Source of the DNA: a virus
Length of the DNA: 38,046 nucleotides
Direction: 5' to 3' (one strand)
Virus record (IMG/VR): IMGVR_UViG_3300017782_003844
Span: 1 to 38,046 of that record
The translations under genes were made by a program, and so were the position numbers. The notes below the pieces were generated by a model that saw nothing but the letters and a program-made list of their open reading frames with translations, did not search any database and was not told the origin of the DNA. This document shows positions 1 to 9,929 of the stretch, piece after piece; the stretch's first letter is position 1; each line of letters opens with the position of its first letter.

Positions 1-1
1 A

Positions 2-3000
2 GAGGGTGGAGAGTATATTATAAGAGTACGTACTGTGTCTACTTCCGGTAACTATTCTGATTTTAAATCTACTACATATATATATGATGATATCTTTGAT
101 GAAAATATTGTTCGTATGCCTCTGGGTATTCCCAAAGGAGCAATTTCTACTGCTCAAGGGTCTCTTTCAACTACTAGCCCAATAACATATTCATTCCCTG
201 CAGATGCTCGAATGGCTTCTTTAGCAGACCCCTTTAACCCTGTAGTCTTATCGTCAGTTAGTCAAGATGTATCTCAGATTTCTGCAGATATAGACCATTT
301 TCTACTATTAGATCACTCCGTACCAGATGTAATACTTGTGCGACTTGATGATTCAACCTTTAATAATACTCCATTTTATAGAGATGCAGGCGATGGTAGT
401 GCCACTATTGCAAGCTCTATGACTTCTATTGGTACTGTAAGTATAGATGCCAATAGTAGTAATCTTACGGGATCGGGTACTTCTTTCCTTTCTACTATTA
501 AACAAGGCGATGTAATAAATTTAAGCGGCTCTGACTCTCCTACTTCAGGGGACTCTGCAATTGTAACAGCAATAGCCAATGATACAAGCCTTACTTTAGA
601 CAGAGGATTTAGTACTGCCAAATCTTCTATTACAGGATATAGAGCAGGACTGCGATTAGATCCAGAGAAAGACACTATCTTTGCGAGAGTACTAAAAACA
701 GGTAGTACAATAACGCTTGAAAATTTTATAAACACTAATTATGAGTTTGACGGCACAAGTCTTACTGTAGACAGTGCGGGCACTATTTCTATTCCTGATG
801 GTGGAGTTGATACAGATCAACTTGCAGCGAATGCTGTTACTACAGCAGAAATAGAGTCTCAAGCTATTACTAGTGCACTACTAGAGGCCACTCTTGCGGC
901 TAGTATCTCTAGTACAGCGGTACAAGTAGAATCATTATCTGCGGCGCTTGGAAGTGCTGAAAGCGCGGCATCCGCCGCAAACGCTGCATCAATAGCAGCC
1001 GCTGCAGCTTTAGTTTCTCAATTGGCTGCTTCAACTTACAACACTGCAGTAGCCGCCGCCGCAGATTCCGTATCTGCCACTCGAGTTTTAACTGAGTGTG
1101 CCGCAACTTCTGCCTCTATATTTGCAGCAGCAGCAGCTGCCTCTGCATCAATAGCAGAGATATCCAAAAACACGGCATCGGCGGACAAAGTTGCTGCTTC
1201 AGCGTTTGCGGCATCCGCATCGGCATTTGCAACAGCATCAGAAGCAGCTAAGAATAGCGCAAGCGGTCATGTAGTTACAGCATCCTCTTTTGCTACAAGT
1301 GCTTCTGATGATGCAACAGCAGCAGCTAGCTCTGCCTCTTCATCTTTGGCATCTGCGTCTACTGCTACAGTGCAAGCAGCAGCAGCAGCTAGTTCTTCTA
1401 CTTTATCTGCTAACTCTCGTTCGGCTGTTGATGCAGCTAAGATAGAGGCCGAGATGGTTCTTGCTAACCTTATGCCCTCTATTGTTAAATCTCCTACTAC
1501 CTCTTGGGCAGATGACCCACATAGTGCAAGCGTTGGCTTAAACAGCGATAATACTGTACTGAATGATCAAAGTTTCCATGGATCTTTTGTAACAAATGAT
1601 GCTACGTTTGGAGAAGCATACGTATTTACTGCAGGGAACAATAATTCTTTTGGACCTTCACAGCTTGTTCCCTTTGATGATGATAAAGTTTATCGACTTA
1701 CAGTACAGCACAGAGTTTCTACAGACAATAGTCAAGGCTCGACTACCACCAGATTTACTCTTGGCTTTACAGAGTACACTGATGGCGTTGCAGATAGCAC
1801 CAACGATAATGTACAACCTTTATTCCTAGACAGAACTTCCGCTCAAGGAGCACAAACTTCTATACTATATGTCAGTAGAAGAGATTTGTCTGGAGTTACA
1901 GGGTATGTACAAAGTAGTTCAAACAATGAGTGGTGGCACCAAAATGCACAATCAAATAATACTCAGATAGGATTCCAAGTACGAAATCTTACTAGCTCTT
2001 TTCATAATGGAAGCGGTTCTCAAAACGGAGCAAATGCGGTACATGAGATGCTGGTGGAAGATGTCACTGCTGTGATAGATGCAATTCAACAAGCTGATGA
2101 TGCTGCAACTTCTGCCGCTGCATCTCTTTCTAGTTCACAAGCAGCCTCTGCGAGCCGTTCATCGGCCTCTGCGAGTGCTACAGCTGCTGAGAGTTCAAGG
2201 CAGTCTGCTTCTACTCAAGCAGCGAATGCAGCTAACTCTAGTTCATCTGCTGTTGTAGCTAAAGAGACTGCTTCGAGTTCAGCAGCTTCTGCGGCTTCAT
2301 CAGCCACACTGTCTGCTACAGCTAAAGACAACTCTGTATCAGCAGCGGGTGCTTCAGCTAACTCAGCCTCAGCAGCTCTTTCTAGTTCACAAGCGGCCTC
2401 TGCTAGTCGTTCATCGGCCTCTGCGAGTGCTACAGCTGCAGAGAGCTCAAGACAGTCTGCTTCTACTCAAGCAGCAAGTGCAGCTAACTCTAGTTCATCA
2501 GCTGTTGCAGCAAAAGAAACTGCCTCATCTGCAGCAGCTACTGCAGCTAGCTCTGCTACACTAGCAGCAGCAGCTAGAGATACGATCGTTTATCAAAGCT
2601 ATGCGTTTGATGGTACTTTCCCAGATTCTACAAAGCCACAATGGACAGGAGGTACTACAGATTCGTCAATTTCTAGCACCTATGCTAAATTTGGCTCAAA
2701 TAGTTTGACAGTAGGTGGAACCAACACTGCATCTGTAGATATTTTTGATAGTACTAGAATTCCTGATCAGTTTCCTGCACTTTCTATTGGAGATACTTGG
2801 ACATGGGGATTCTGGGTATACATTGACGGAACAGGAACAACTAATGAAACTTTCGGATTTGCAGGAGACGGGGGCTGGGCTACAGCTACAACAGCTACTC
2901 GTAACCAGTGGGTGTTTGTTACTGGAACAGGTACCGCAGCTAACCAAGCAGCAAATACATTAGGAGTTAAACTCGAACTGCGCTCTTCTCCTCTTGCAAC

Positions 3001-6000
3001 AAACGATACCGCTATCTATATAGATGGTGTAATCGTAGTAAAAGGAGATGTTGATCTCACAAATGTATCTGTAGATGATACTGCAGTAAAATCAGCTTAT
3101 GACGCCGGACTATCAGCCTCAGCAGCTCTTTCTAGTGCTCAAGCAGCGTCAGCCAGTAAATCTTCTGCTTCTGCGAGTGCTACAGCTGCAGAAAGCTCAA
3201 GACAGTCTGCTTCTACTCAAGCGGCGAATGCGGCTAACTCTAGTTCATCCGCTGTTGCAGCTAAAGAAACTGCGTCCTCAGCGGCGGCTAATGCAGCTAG
3301 CTCTGCTACTTTATCTGCTTCTGTCAGGGACTCAATTGTATCTCAGAATTTAGTGGGAGACTCCGAAGTTACTATTGATGGCTTACTCAATATAACTGGA
3401 GAAGGCTGGGCAACAAATTATTGGGAGCGCTCAAGTACTCAGGCTAAGAATGGTACTTATAGCGCTAAAGGCAAGACTGCTTTGTTCGCAGATCAATTCG
3501 CAGAAATTTATGATACCGACATACCCATGGTTACAGGAGATAAGTTCACTTGGAGTGCTTGGGTATATAAAGATTTTTCTCAAGATGTAACCTTACAGTT
3601 CCAGCAGTTTAGTGGATGGGCTGCTGACACAGTAGATACTACTAACCAGTGGCAGTTTGTTACAGGAACAGGGACTGTTCCTTCAGGTAGCGGTGTAGGC
3701 AACCCCTTAATATTAGATTTACGAAACCATGATTCTCTTAGCTCTGGTGGTATATTTGTTGATAATCTTACAATTGTGCGTGGAGATCAAGATTTATCTA
3801 CAATTTTAACGGATGATAGCGCTACCACAAATAGACTACTTGGTATCAATAGTGAATCTTCCGCGGCAGCGTCTGCCACTGCATCTCTTTCTAGTTCACA
3901 AGCAGCCTCTGCGAGCCGTTCATCGGCCTCTGCGAGTGCTACAGCTGCTGAGAGCTCAAGACAGTCTGCATCAACTCAAGCAGCGAATGCAGCTAACTCT
4001 AGTTCATCTGCTACTGTAGCTAAAGAGACTGCGTCAAGTTCAGCAGCGGGTGCAGCTTCATCAGCTACACTGTCTGCTGCAGCCAAAGACAACTCTGTAT
4101 CAGCAGCAGGTGCTTCAGCTAACTCAGCCTCTGCAGCTCTTTCTAGTTCACAAGCAGCCTCTGCGAGCCGTTCATCGGCCTCTGCGAGTGCTACAGCTGC
4201 TGAGAGTTCAAGGCAGTCTGCATCAACTCAAGCAGCAAATGCGGCTAACTCTAGTTCATCTGCTGTTGTAGCTAAAGAGACTGCTTCGAGTTCAGCAGCG
4301 GGTGCAGCTTCATCGGCTACACTGTCTGCCGCAGCCAGGGGTCAATCTTTGCTAGATTCTCAAGGTATTGCTAATGCTGGTTTTGAATTTGGTGAGACAG
4401 GCGTAGATACAGTTCCTGCTGGATGGGAAGCAGAAGGTCAACGCTCTGACTTCCCTAATGATATGGGATTCTTTACTAGTCCTGTAAATACAAATTCTAC
4501 TTATGGTTCTACAAAAGCCTATGGTGCAAATGATACTAATGCACAGTCAGGGCATTGGATTCGTTTAAGTAAGTACTTTTTAGCGGAAGCAAGCCAAACA
4601 TTTACTGCAAGTTTAGATGTGTATTTTGCAGATACAATGGCAAATGCTAATAACAGAGACCCTGAATGGATTGATGAAGATGATGTATTCAAGATCTATA
4701 ACTGGTATGACGCAGATGGTGCACTTCTTTCACAGACTGCCGTTAGTAGTGCGACCTCTCAATATAACCAAGATAATTCAAGTTGGGTAAGTGGTAGTTC
4801 TAAGGCTCCACAGGATACTTGGTTTACTTATACTTCTTCTACTGTTACTGCACCTGCAAATACCGCCTCTGTAAGAATTGATCTTATTCTGATTGATGAT
4901 CAGCCTGGAAACGTTGGTGGTGATGCTCTTGTAGATTACGCCACTTGGGCGGTCGGTGGTAACTTCCGTGGGTATATTGATGACTTTGTTTTAACTTCTT
5001 CAGGTGGAGTTGTTGAGATTAATAAAGGCAATATCGATGTTGTTCTCTCAGCCGCTGCATCTCTTTCTAGTGCACAAGCAGCCTCTGCAAGCCGTTCATC
5101 GGCCTCTGCGAGTGCTACAGCCGCGCAGTTATCAAGACTAGCTGCGTCCACTGCACAAACTGCGGCAGAAGCGGCAGAGACAGCCTCTGTAAGTGCAAAG
5201 AATACTGCTTCGAGTGCTGCAGCAAGTGCTAGTCAAAGTGAGTCTCTAACTTCTACTGCAGTTGTAGAAGCCCGAACAGAAGTCGCGGCTATTGGTGAGT
5301 ACTTGTTTGTTAATCCAGAGACTTGGATTCACACTCCTCAGAGCTACGGTTTAGGTACTGATAAGCGATTTATTGGAAACTCGTCAAATATGACAAGTAC
5401 CTATGCAGATTTCTTTGTTACAAATGATACTGAGTTTGGCAATGCTTATCTCCCTACTAAAGCACTCAATGATTCTATATCGCTTCGTAAAGTATTCACT
5501 TATGCCTCTGATAAAGTGTGGCTTGTTAAAGCAAAAATGCGTACAGTTGATGACGGGGACACAACAGGAACTGGAGTTTACTCTACTTTTGGAATCAATG
5601 GCTGGACTGCTGACGGTACTCGAATTACTGCCAATCCTGATTTAAATAATTCGCAGTATTTTGCTTGGACCGATACCGTAAGTGATGGTGTACAAGAGCA
5701 TGCCCATGTTTTTGCAGGTAGCGACTACGTTGATGCAGATTTAGAAGCATTGCCTGGGATTATCGCTCAAACTCAAACTAGCCCACAAGGTGGATGGGGC
5801 CGTGTTGTTGTTGTCAGTACGGGCAGTAATACCCCAAGTTTTATAGGGTTCCAAATACGTCACAATGGTTCAAGTACAACTGACGGTCAGTCTGCGATTG
5901 GTTCTTTTGAAATAATTGATATTACAGAATCAGTAAAAGCCGAAATAGAGGGAGTTGCAGCAGCAGATTCTGCGTCTTCAGCTGTTATTTCTGCAGCGAG

Positions 6001-8932
6001 TGCTTCTAGCCAGTCTACAGCTGCAGGTAACTCTGCGAGCGCTGCAAATGCTTCTAAACTGTCAGCGAGTGCGGCTGAAACCGCTGCGGAGCTTGCTGAA
6101 ACCAATGCAGTTGCTGCAAAAAATACTGCATCAAGTGCAGCTGCCTCTGCATCCTCTAGTAAGGTGTTAGCTGCTAGTTCTGCAACTACGGCGGACAATT
6201 CTGCAAGCGCCGCAGAAGCAGCAAGAGACTCTATGGTTCTGCACAACTATGCTTACAATGGGGATGCGGCAAAGGATCAACTACCTGAATATTTTCAGAG
6301 TAGTGCATGGGAAACCACTACGGCTCAAGCAAAAGTAGGAAGTAGATCTTTTAGATTGTCATCTAGTGGCTTAACTACAACTAACCCAGATATATTCCAT
6401 AGTCCATCCGCTGTTGATTTTCCTGCGATTGCAACAGGAGATAAATTTACTTGGGGTGCTTGGGTATATGTAGATGGGTCCGATACTGGTAATATTTCTA
6501 TTGGCTTTGCAGGAGATGGCGGTTGGGGTACAAGTGCGGCGGGGGTTCGTAATCAGTGGGTGTTTGTTACTGCAACAGGTACTGCAGGCACTTATCCTGT
6601 CACAAACCAATTAGTAAGGTTGGAGATTAGAGAAAATATAAATACTAATCATCCTAATGATAATAATGTATATATTGATCATCTTCAAATAGTTGCGGGA
6701 GAGGTAGACTTAACAACGGTAACTACTAGCTACGGAGCTTCTCAAGGTTCCTATGAGGCAACTCTTTCTGCTTCAGCTGCAAATACGTCTGAAAGCAACG
6801 CAGCAACAAGCGCAAGCTCTGCTTCTGCCTCTGCAGCTGCATCGAATAGTAGTGCTCTCTCAGCGGTTGCTTCTAGAGATACTGCTTCTTCTGCAGCAGT
6901 AAACTCTGGTAACTCTGCAAGTGCGGCAAATACCTCGAAAGAAACAGCATCTGCTAGTCAGACTGCTGCGGCTAACTCCGCTTCTGCGGCTAACTCATCC
7001 AGACTTGCTGCATCTGCATCTTTCACTGCTGCATCAAACTCAGCTTCTTCGGCTAACTCATCTAGAGTTGCTGCTGGAGTTTCCGCAGGGGCATCAAACG
7101 ATAGTGCTTCAAGCGCCGCGGCTAGTGCCAGTGCTGCTGGAGCATCTGCTACTGCGTCTAACTCATCGAGATTAGCCGCATCGTCACAGGCTACTACGGC
7201 TGGTAATTCAGCTTCTGCGGCTCTTGTGTCTAAACAAAGTGCCTCTTCTTTTGCAACAAATGCTGCATCTTCGGCTCAAGCAGCTATCTTTGATGGAAAA
7301 TTACTCGAAGCCCGAGTTACGAGTGGACTAAACGGACATTATGTAGACAGCGATTGGTTCTTGTGTACACTAGGGACTACAAGCGTTCCTGCTTATGTTG
7401 TTTCTTTTATAGATAATGTAAATATCTATATGGAGAATATGTCAAGCGGAACTGTTTATACTGTTAAACTAGAAGCAGCTAAATATACAAACTATAATAT
7501 CCCAACTGAGAGCGGTCAGAGTGGAACCGGACCCTGGAGAGTTTTTGCTTCAGGACCTATTGTATGTAAGCATGGAGACGGGTATATGGGTGCTCCTGCT
7601 AACTTCTCTGGCCAGTTCTTAGGGCAGTATGCAAACCGATACTATCCAGTTGATATATTTCTATTTAGTCCCCAAGGAAAGGCTACAGTAGATGTATATT
7701 TCAGTGAAACCCTAACAGGGTTTGATGAAAACTCTTCGGTGCATCATACAATTACTATCCCTGACGGTGGTTATTATCAGTGGCAACAGGATGTGGATGC
7801 AAGTAGCTCACAAACTTCTGGTAATGCTACATACTTATTTAAGTCTGATGTAAAAATCTCTGGAATATTTAAGCCTGATGGCGGAGATTATCAGCTAATG
7901 GTTCCTTTGACTAATGGGGAAGTAGTAGGTAATGATTACTCTGATAACGGTGGGTATCCTTACTTTGATAATAATGCTACTAATACTACAGTTACTAATA
8001 CTGCTGCTGATGGCGGAGCACGGTACTATGTAAACGATGATGAGAACTTCTGGTTTATGAGTTCTAACACAGCAGACGGTGCTGGTGGTGACGCAGAATT
8101 CGGTGTACCTAGGCAAGGATTATCAGATTACTACATATGGGCAGAGCCTGATCTTTCTAACTTCCGTCTTTCTTCGGCAGAGCCTGCTGAGATTGTAGTT
8201 ATGAAAGCAGATGGAACAGTTTTATATAATATAGATCACAGTGCTGCAAGTACTACAGCTCCTTTATTCCATCAAGAGGGTTCAGCGAGCGGTAATACCA
8301 ACATTAATACAGGAGGTGGCCCTTACCGATTCATAGGTACGGCACCATTCCATCTTACTGCACAGGAAGGCGGAGATGATGACGAAACAACTCTTTTAGG
8401 GGCTCGTCAAGATAAACTAGATCAGGGATCTGGTGCGATTAAAGCAATAGCACAGCAGTCTCTCACTCTAACATCTGCTGTTGATAGTAATGTTACTACT
8501 ATTTCTGCGCAAGCGACTACTATAAATGGATTAGAAGGTCAGTATACTGTTAAGATTGATAACAACAATCATGTATCTGGATTCGGACTTGCAAGTACCA
8601 ACACAAACGGTACCCCTACATCTGCATTTATGATTAGAGCAGACAGGTTTGCAGTAGTAGACCCAGCATCTAGTGGCAGTCTTACTACTTCTCCCGATGC
8701 GGCAGATATACCTTTTGAGATAGTGGGTGGAGTTACTAAAATTAAGAATGCTAACGTAGGTTCTTTAAGTGCTGGAAATATTGCTGCTGATGCTATTCGA
8801 TCTAGTGAATTACAGATATCAGCAAATACAGACAACCAAAGTTCTAGTATGTTCTTTGATGGTACCAATAATTCTATTAAGATATATGATAGTAGTGGTA
8901 ATATTAGAGTTAGGATAGGTGCTTTGTCATAA
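2..8932 (+). CDS. Giant J-like tail tip / host-specificity protein, 5' partial
   Basis: The reading frame is open to the left edge of the window, so the GTG at 35 is probably internal. The first visible residues (GEYIIRVRTVSTSGNYSDF) look like the end of a fibronectin type III domain, as in lambda J-type tail tip proteins. About 2,975 codons follow. Long Ala/Ser-rich, probably coiled-coil segments (nt about 850-1450, 2100-2580, 3110-3330, 3860-4340, 5050-5290, 5950-6230, 6750-7290) separate beta-rich modules. Three modules share the signature GD-x-(F/W)-TW-x-x-WVY and NQW-x-FVTGTGT (nt about 2590-3090, 3340-3830, 6240-6745); they resemble carbohydrate-binding jelly rolls. Two others (about 1480-2080 and 5290-5940) resemble each other (FVTND-TFGEAY against FFVTND-TEFGNAY). 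The C-terminus (about nt 8530-8930) resembles the DUF1983 end of J proteins (YTVKIDNNNHVSGFGLAS, then IRADRFAVVDP). Probable role: host recognition at the tail tip. Receptor binding by the beta modules is inferred. Confidence 0.82.
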   Translation, partial: EGGEYIIRVRTVSTSGNYSDFKSTTYIYDDIFDENIVRMPLGIPKGAISTAQGSLSTTSPITYSFPADARMASLADPFNPVVLSSVSQDVSQISADIDHFLLLDHSVPDVILVRLDDSTFNNTPFYRDAGDGSATIASSMTSIGTVSIDANSSNLTGSGTSFLSTIKQGDVINLSGSDSPTSGDSAIVTAIANDTSLTLDRGFSTAKSSITGYRAGLRLDPEKDTIFARVLKTGSTITLENFINTNYEFDGTSLTVDSAGTISIPDGGVDTDQLAANAVTTAEIESQAITSALLEATLAASISSTAVQVESLSAALGSAESAASAANAASIAAAAALVSQLAASTYNTAVAAAADSVSATRVLTECAATSASIFAAAAAASASIAEISKNTASADKVAASAFAASASAFATASEAAKNSASGHVVTASSFATSASDDATAAASSASSSLASASTATVQAAAAASSSTLSANSRSAVDAAKIEAEMVLANLMPSIVKSPTTSWADDPHSASVGLNSDNTVLNDQSFHGSFVTNDATFGEAYVFTAGNNNSFGPSQLVPFDDDKVYRLTVQHRVSTDNSQGSTTTRFTLGFTEYTDGVADSTNDNVQPLFLDRTSAQGAQTSILYVSRRDLSGVTGYVQSSSNNEWWHQNAQSNNTQIGFQVRNLTSSFHNGSGSQNGANAVHEMLVEDVTAVIDAIQQADDAATSAAASLSSSQAASASRSSASASATAAESSRQSASTQAANAANSSSSAVVAKETASSSAASAASSATLSATAKDNSVSAAGASANSASAALSSSQAASASRSSASASATAAESSRQSASTQAASAANSSSSAVAAKETASSAAATAASSATLAAAARDTIVYQSYAFDGTFPDSTKPQWTGGTTDSSISSTYAKFGSNSLTVGGTNTASVDIFDSTRIPDQFPALSIGDTWTWGFWVYIDGTGTTNETFGFAGDGGWATATTATRNQWVFVTGTGTAANQAANTLGVKLELRSSPLATNDTAIYIDGVIVVKGDVDLTNVSVDDTAVKSAYDAGLSASAALSSAQAASASKSSASASATAAESSRQSASTQAANAANSSSSAVAAKETASSAAANAASSATLSASVRDSIVSQNLVGDSEVTIDGLLNITGEGWATNYWERSSTQAKNGTYSAKGKTALFADQFAEIYDTDIPMVTGDKFTWSAWVYKDFSQDVTLQFQQFSGWAADTVDTTNQWQFVTGTGTVPSGSGVGNPLILDLRNHDSLSSGGIFVDNLTIVRGDQDLSTILTDDSATTNRLLGINSESSAAASATASLSSSQAASASRSSASASATAAESSRQSASTQAANAANSSSSATVAKETASSSAAGAASSATLSAAAKDNSVSAAGASANSASAALSSSQAASASRSSASASATAAESSRQSASTQAANAANSSSSAVVAKETASSSAAGAASSATLSAAARGQSLLDSQGIANAGFEFGETGVDTVPAGWEAEGQRSDFPNDMGFFTSPVNTNSTYGSTKAYGANDTNAQSGHWIRLSKYFLAEASQTFTASLDVYFADTMANANNRDPEWIDEDDVFKIYNWYDADGALLSQTAVSSATSQYNQDNSSWVSGSSKAPQDTWFTYTSSTVTAPANTASVRIDLILIDDQPGNVGGDALVDYATWAVGGNFRGYIDDFVLTSSGGVVEINKGNIDVVLSAAASLSSAQAASASRSSASASATAAQLSRLAASTAQTAAEAAETASVSAKNTASSAAASASQSESLTSTAVVEARTEVAAIGEYLFVNPETWIHTPQSYGLGTDKRFIGNSSNMTSTYADFFVTNDTEFGNAYLPTKALNDSISLRKVFTYASDKVWLVKAKMRTVDDGDTTGTGVYSTFGINGWTADGTRITANPDLNNSQYFAWTDTVSDGVQEHAHVFAGSDYVDADLEALPGIIAQTQTSPQGGWGRVVVVSTGSNTPSFIGFQIRHNGSSTTDGQSAIGSFEIIDITESVKAEIEGVAAADSASSAVISAASASSQSTAAGNSASAANASKLSASAAETAAELAETNAVAAKNTASSAAASASSSKVLAASSATTADNSASAAEAARDSMVLHNYAYNGDAAKDQLPEYFQSSAWETTTAQAKVGSRSFRLSSSGLTTTNPDIFHSPSAVDFPAIATGDKFTWGAWVYVDGSDTGNISIGFAGDGGWGTSAAGVRNQWVFVTATGTAGTYPVTNQLVRLEIRENINTNHPNDNNVYIDHLQIVAGEVDLTTVTTSYGASQGSYEATLSASAANTSESNAATSASSASASAAASNSSALSAVASRDTASSAAVNSGNSASAANTSKETASASQTAAANSASAANSSRLAASASFTAASNSASSANSSRVAAGVSAGASNDSASSAAASASAAGASATASNSSRLAASSQATTAGNSASAALVSKQSASSFATNAASSAQAAIFDGKLLEARVTSGLNGHYVDSDWFLCTLGTTSVPAYVVSFIDNVNIYMENMSSGTVYTVKLEAAKYTNYNIPTESGQSGTGPWRVFASGPIVCKHGDGYMGAPANFSGQFLGQYANRYYPVDIFLFSPQGKATVDVYFSETLTGFDENSSVHHTITIPDGGYYQWQQDVDASSSQTSGNATYLFKSDVKISGIFKPDGGDYQLMVPLTNGEVVGNDYSDNGGYPYFDNNATNTTVTNTAADGGARYYVNDDENFWFMSSNTADGAGGDAEFGVPRQGLSDYYIWAEPDLSNFRLSSAEPAEIVVMKADGTVLYNIDHSAASTTAPLFHQEGSASGNTNINTGGGPYRFIGTAPFHLTAQEGGDDDETTLLGARQDKLDQGSGAIKAIAQQSLTLTSAVDSNVTTISAQATTINGLEGQYTVKIDNNNHVSGFGLASTNTNGTPTSAFMIRADRFAVVDPASSGSLTTSPDAADIPFEIVGGVTKIKNANVGSLSAGNIAADAIRSSELQISANTDNQSSSMFFDGTNNSIKIYDSSGNIRVRIGALS
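2124..2375 (+). repeat. Ala/Ser linker repeat, copy A
   Basis: A 252-base unit begins with ctctttctagttcacaag and encodes SSSQAASASRSSASASA followed by ATAAESSRQSAS-type sequence. It is directly followed by copy B with the same start, so A and B form a tandem pair with an 84-residue period. The DNA itself is nearly identical between copies, which suggests recent duplication rather than selection on protein composition alone. Confidence 0.85.
2376..2575 (+). repeat. Ala/Ser linker repeat, copy B
   Basis: Second copy of the linker unit. It starts exactly 252 bases after copy A and ends where the first jelly-roll-like module begins. It differs from copy A by scattered third-position changes, for example agtcgt for agccgt. 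Confidence 0.8.
3126..3325 (+). repeat. Ala/Ser linker repeat, copy C
   Basis: A single copy of the linker, lying between the first and second jelly-roll-like modules. It is more diverged at its 5' end (agtgctcaagcagcgtcag) but closely matches the others through the AAESSRQSASTQAANAANSS part. Confidence 0.75.
3885..4136 (+). repeat. Ala/Ser linker repeat, copy D
   Basis: This copy and copy E repeat the A-B arrangement with the same 252-base spacing. The first 80 or so bases read as in copy A apart from rare changes. The A-B pair as a whole therefore seems to have been duplicated to D-E. Confidence 0.85.
4137..4340 (+). repeat. Ala/Ser linker repeat, copy E
   Basis: Second member of the D-E pair. 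It ends where a different beta-rich module begins (GFEFGETGVDTVPAGWEAEG), so the same linker connects to different downstream domains in copies B, C and E. Confidence 0.82.
5061..5140 (+). repeat. Ala/Ser linker repeat, partial copy F
   Basis: Only about the first 65-80 bases of the unit match the other copies (ctctttctagtgcacaagc onward). After that the linker continues with unrelated Ala-rich sequence, which suggests a truncated or diverged copy. Confidence 0.7.
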
Positions 8933-8936
8933 ATAA

Positions 8937-8961
8937 AAAAGGGGCTGTAATAGCCCCTTTT
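8937..8961. terminator. Bidirectional intrinsic terminator
   Basis: A perfect 10-bp stem, AAAAGGGGCT / AGCCCCTTTT with loop gtaat, is followed by a T-rich tract on the plus strand (8958-8968). On the minus strand it is also followed by a T-rich tract (TTTTTTATTT). It lies in the 34-base gap between the converging tail gene (stop at 8932) and nrdB (stop at 8967), and should end both transcripts. Confidence 0.93.
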
Positions 8962-8966
8962 CTTTT

Positions 8967-9929
8967 TTACTTAAATATGTCTTGCCAGTTTCCTGTAGTA
9001 CTTGCTTTGGAATACTCTGTAGCACGATTCTCAAAGAAATTTGTATGTTCAACAGCATTTAGCATATAGTCTAACCAAGGTAATGGATTATCTTCACTAC
9101 CAAAAATCTTCTTCATACCTAAACCTAGTAGTCTACGGTCTGCAATATAGCGAATATAATCTTTTACTTCTTTAGGGGTTAGATCAGGCACTTCTGCACC
9201 TTCAAAACATAAATCAATAAATGCATCTTCAAGTTCTACTGTTCTTTCCGCAGCACAATAAATTTCATACTTTAACTCGTCATTCCACAATTCTGGATTC
9301 TCTTGAATGAATGTGCGGAATAGCTGCGACATGCCTTCAACGTGGAGACTTTCATCTCGAATAGACCAAGTAACGATCTGACCCATACCCTTCATTAAGT
9401 TGTGACGGGGGAAGTTCAACAGAATAGCAAAACTACTAAACAACTGCACACCTTCGGTAAAACCGGAGTAGATAGCCATTGTTTTTGCAATATCCATCTT
9501 TGTACCCATACCGAAGTTACTTAGATGCTCGTGTTTGTCCATCATTGCTTTATGTTTCATGAACTCTTTGTACTCATCATCCCCGTATCCAAGTGTTTCT
9601 AGCAGCAAAGAATACGCTTCCTGATGTACTGCTTCCATTGCTGCAAACGCAGACAGCATCATTCGTACTTCTGGTTGCTTGAATGTTGGCAGGTAGTGTT
9701 TAGCATAACCACAGCACACATCTACATCAGCCTGAGTAAAGAAGCGGAAAATCTGTGATAGCAATTTTTTATTGCCTTCACTCAAGTTCTCACGAAAATC
9801 TTTTAGGTCATCCGCTAGATTCACTTCGTCAGGCAACCAGTGCATATGCTGCTGTGACTTGTAATGTTCAAATGCCCAAGGGTAATTGAACGGCTTATAA
9901 TATTCTCTTTCTTCTAGCAAATTACTCAT
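8967..9929 (-). CDS. nrdB: Class I ribonucleotide reductase, beta subunit
   Basis: 320 residues, slightly shorter than bacterial NrdB. The protein houses the diiron-tyrosyl radical cofactor that starts reduction of ribonucleotides by NrdA. Visible ligands fit the family: an aspartate in TQADVDV (residues 68-70), E99 and H102 in EAVHQEAY with the candidate radical tyrosine Y106 four residues after the histidine, and E/H in RDESLHVEGM. It is the last gene of the P1 unit and overlaps the thioredoxin gene by 8 bases (ATGAGTAA), so translation is probably coupled. It runs into the bidirectional terminator. Together with nrdA and the thioredoxin it forms a self-contained dNTP supply system. Confidence 0.96.
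   Translation of the reverse strand: MSNLLEEREYYKPFNYPWAFEHYKSQQHMHWLPDEVNLADDLKDFRENLSEGNKKLLSQIFRFFTQADVDVCCGYAKHYLPTFKQPEVRMMLSAFAAMEAVHQEAYSLLLETLGYGDDEYKEFMKHKAMMDKHEHLSNFGMGTKMDIAKTMAIYSGFTEGVQLFSSFAILLNFPRHNLMKGMGQIVTWSIRDESLHVEGMSQLFRTFIQENPELWNDELKYEIYCAAERTVELEDAFIDLCFEGAEVPDLTPKEVKDYIRYIADRRLLGLGMKKIFGSEDNPLPWLDYMLNAVEHTNFFENRATEYSKASTTGNWQDIFK

Noticed and set aside
35-37. GTG as the true start of the giant tail gene
   Set aside because: The frame is open upstream to base 2, the upstream codons fit a fibronectin-like strand, and no ribosome-binding site precedes the GTG. The gene is treated as 5' partial.
1122-1395. (GCA)n tracts as phase-variable microsatellites
   Set aside because: They are trinucleotide Ala codons, so length changes stay in frame. 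They may vary linker length but would not switch the gene on and off.
2124-4340. CRISPR-like array
   Set aside because: The repeated units are long, in frame and protein-coding, with no short palindromic repeats or unique spacers of regular size.
5887-6246. Minus-strand frame of 119 codons inside the tail gene
   Set aside because: It is an Ala-rich shadow of the Ala/Ser linker on the other strand, without a ribosome-binding site. The same holds for other frames antisense or out of frame in the repeats.
8933-8966. Promoter for nrdB or an early gene in the convergent gap
   Set aside because: The 34 bases are taken up by the terminator stem and T-tracts; no -35/-10 pair is present.
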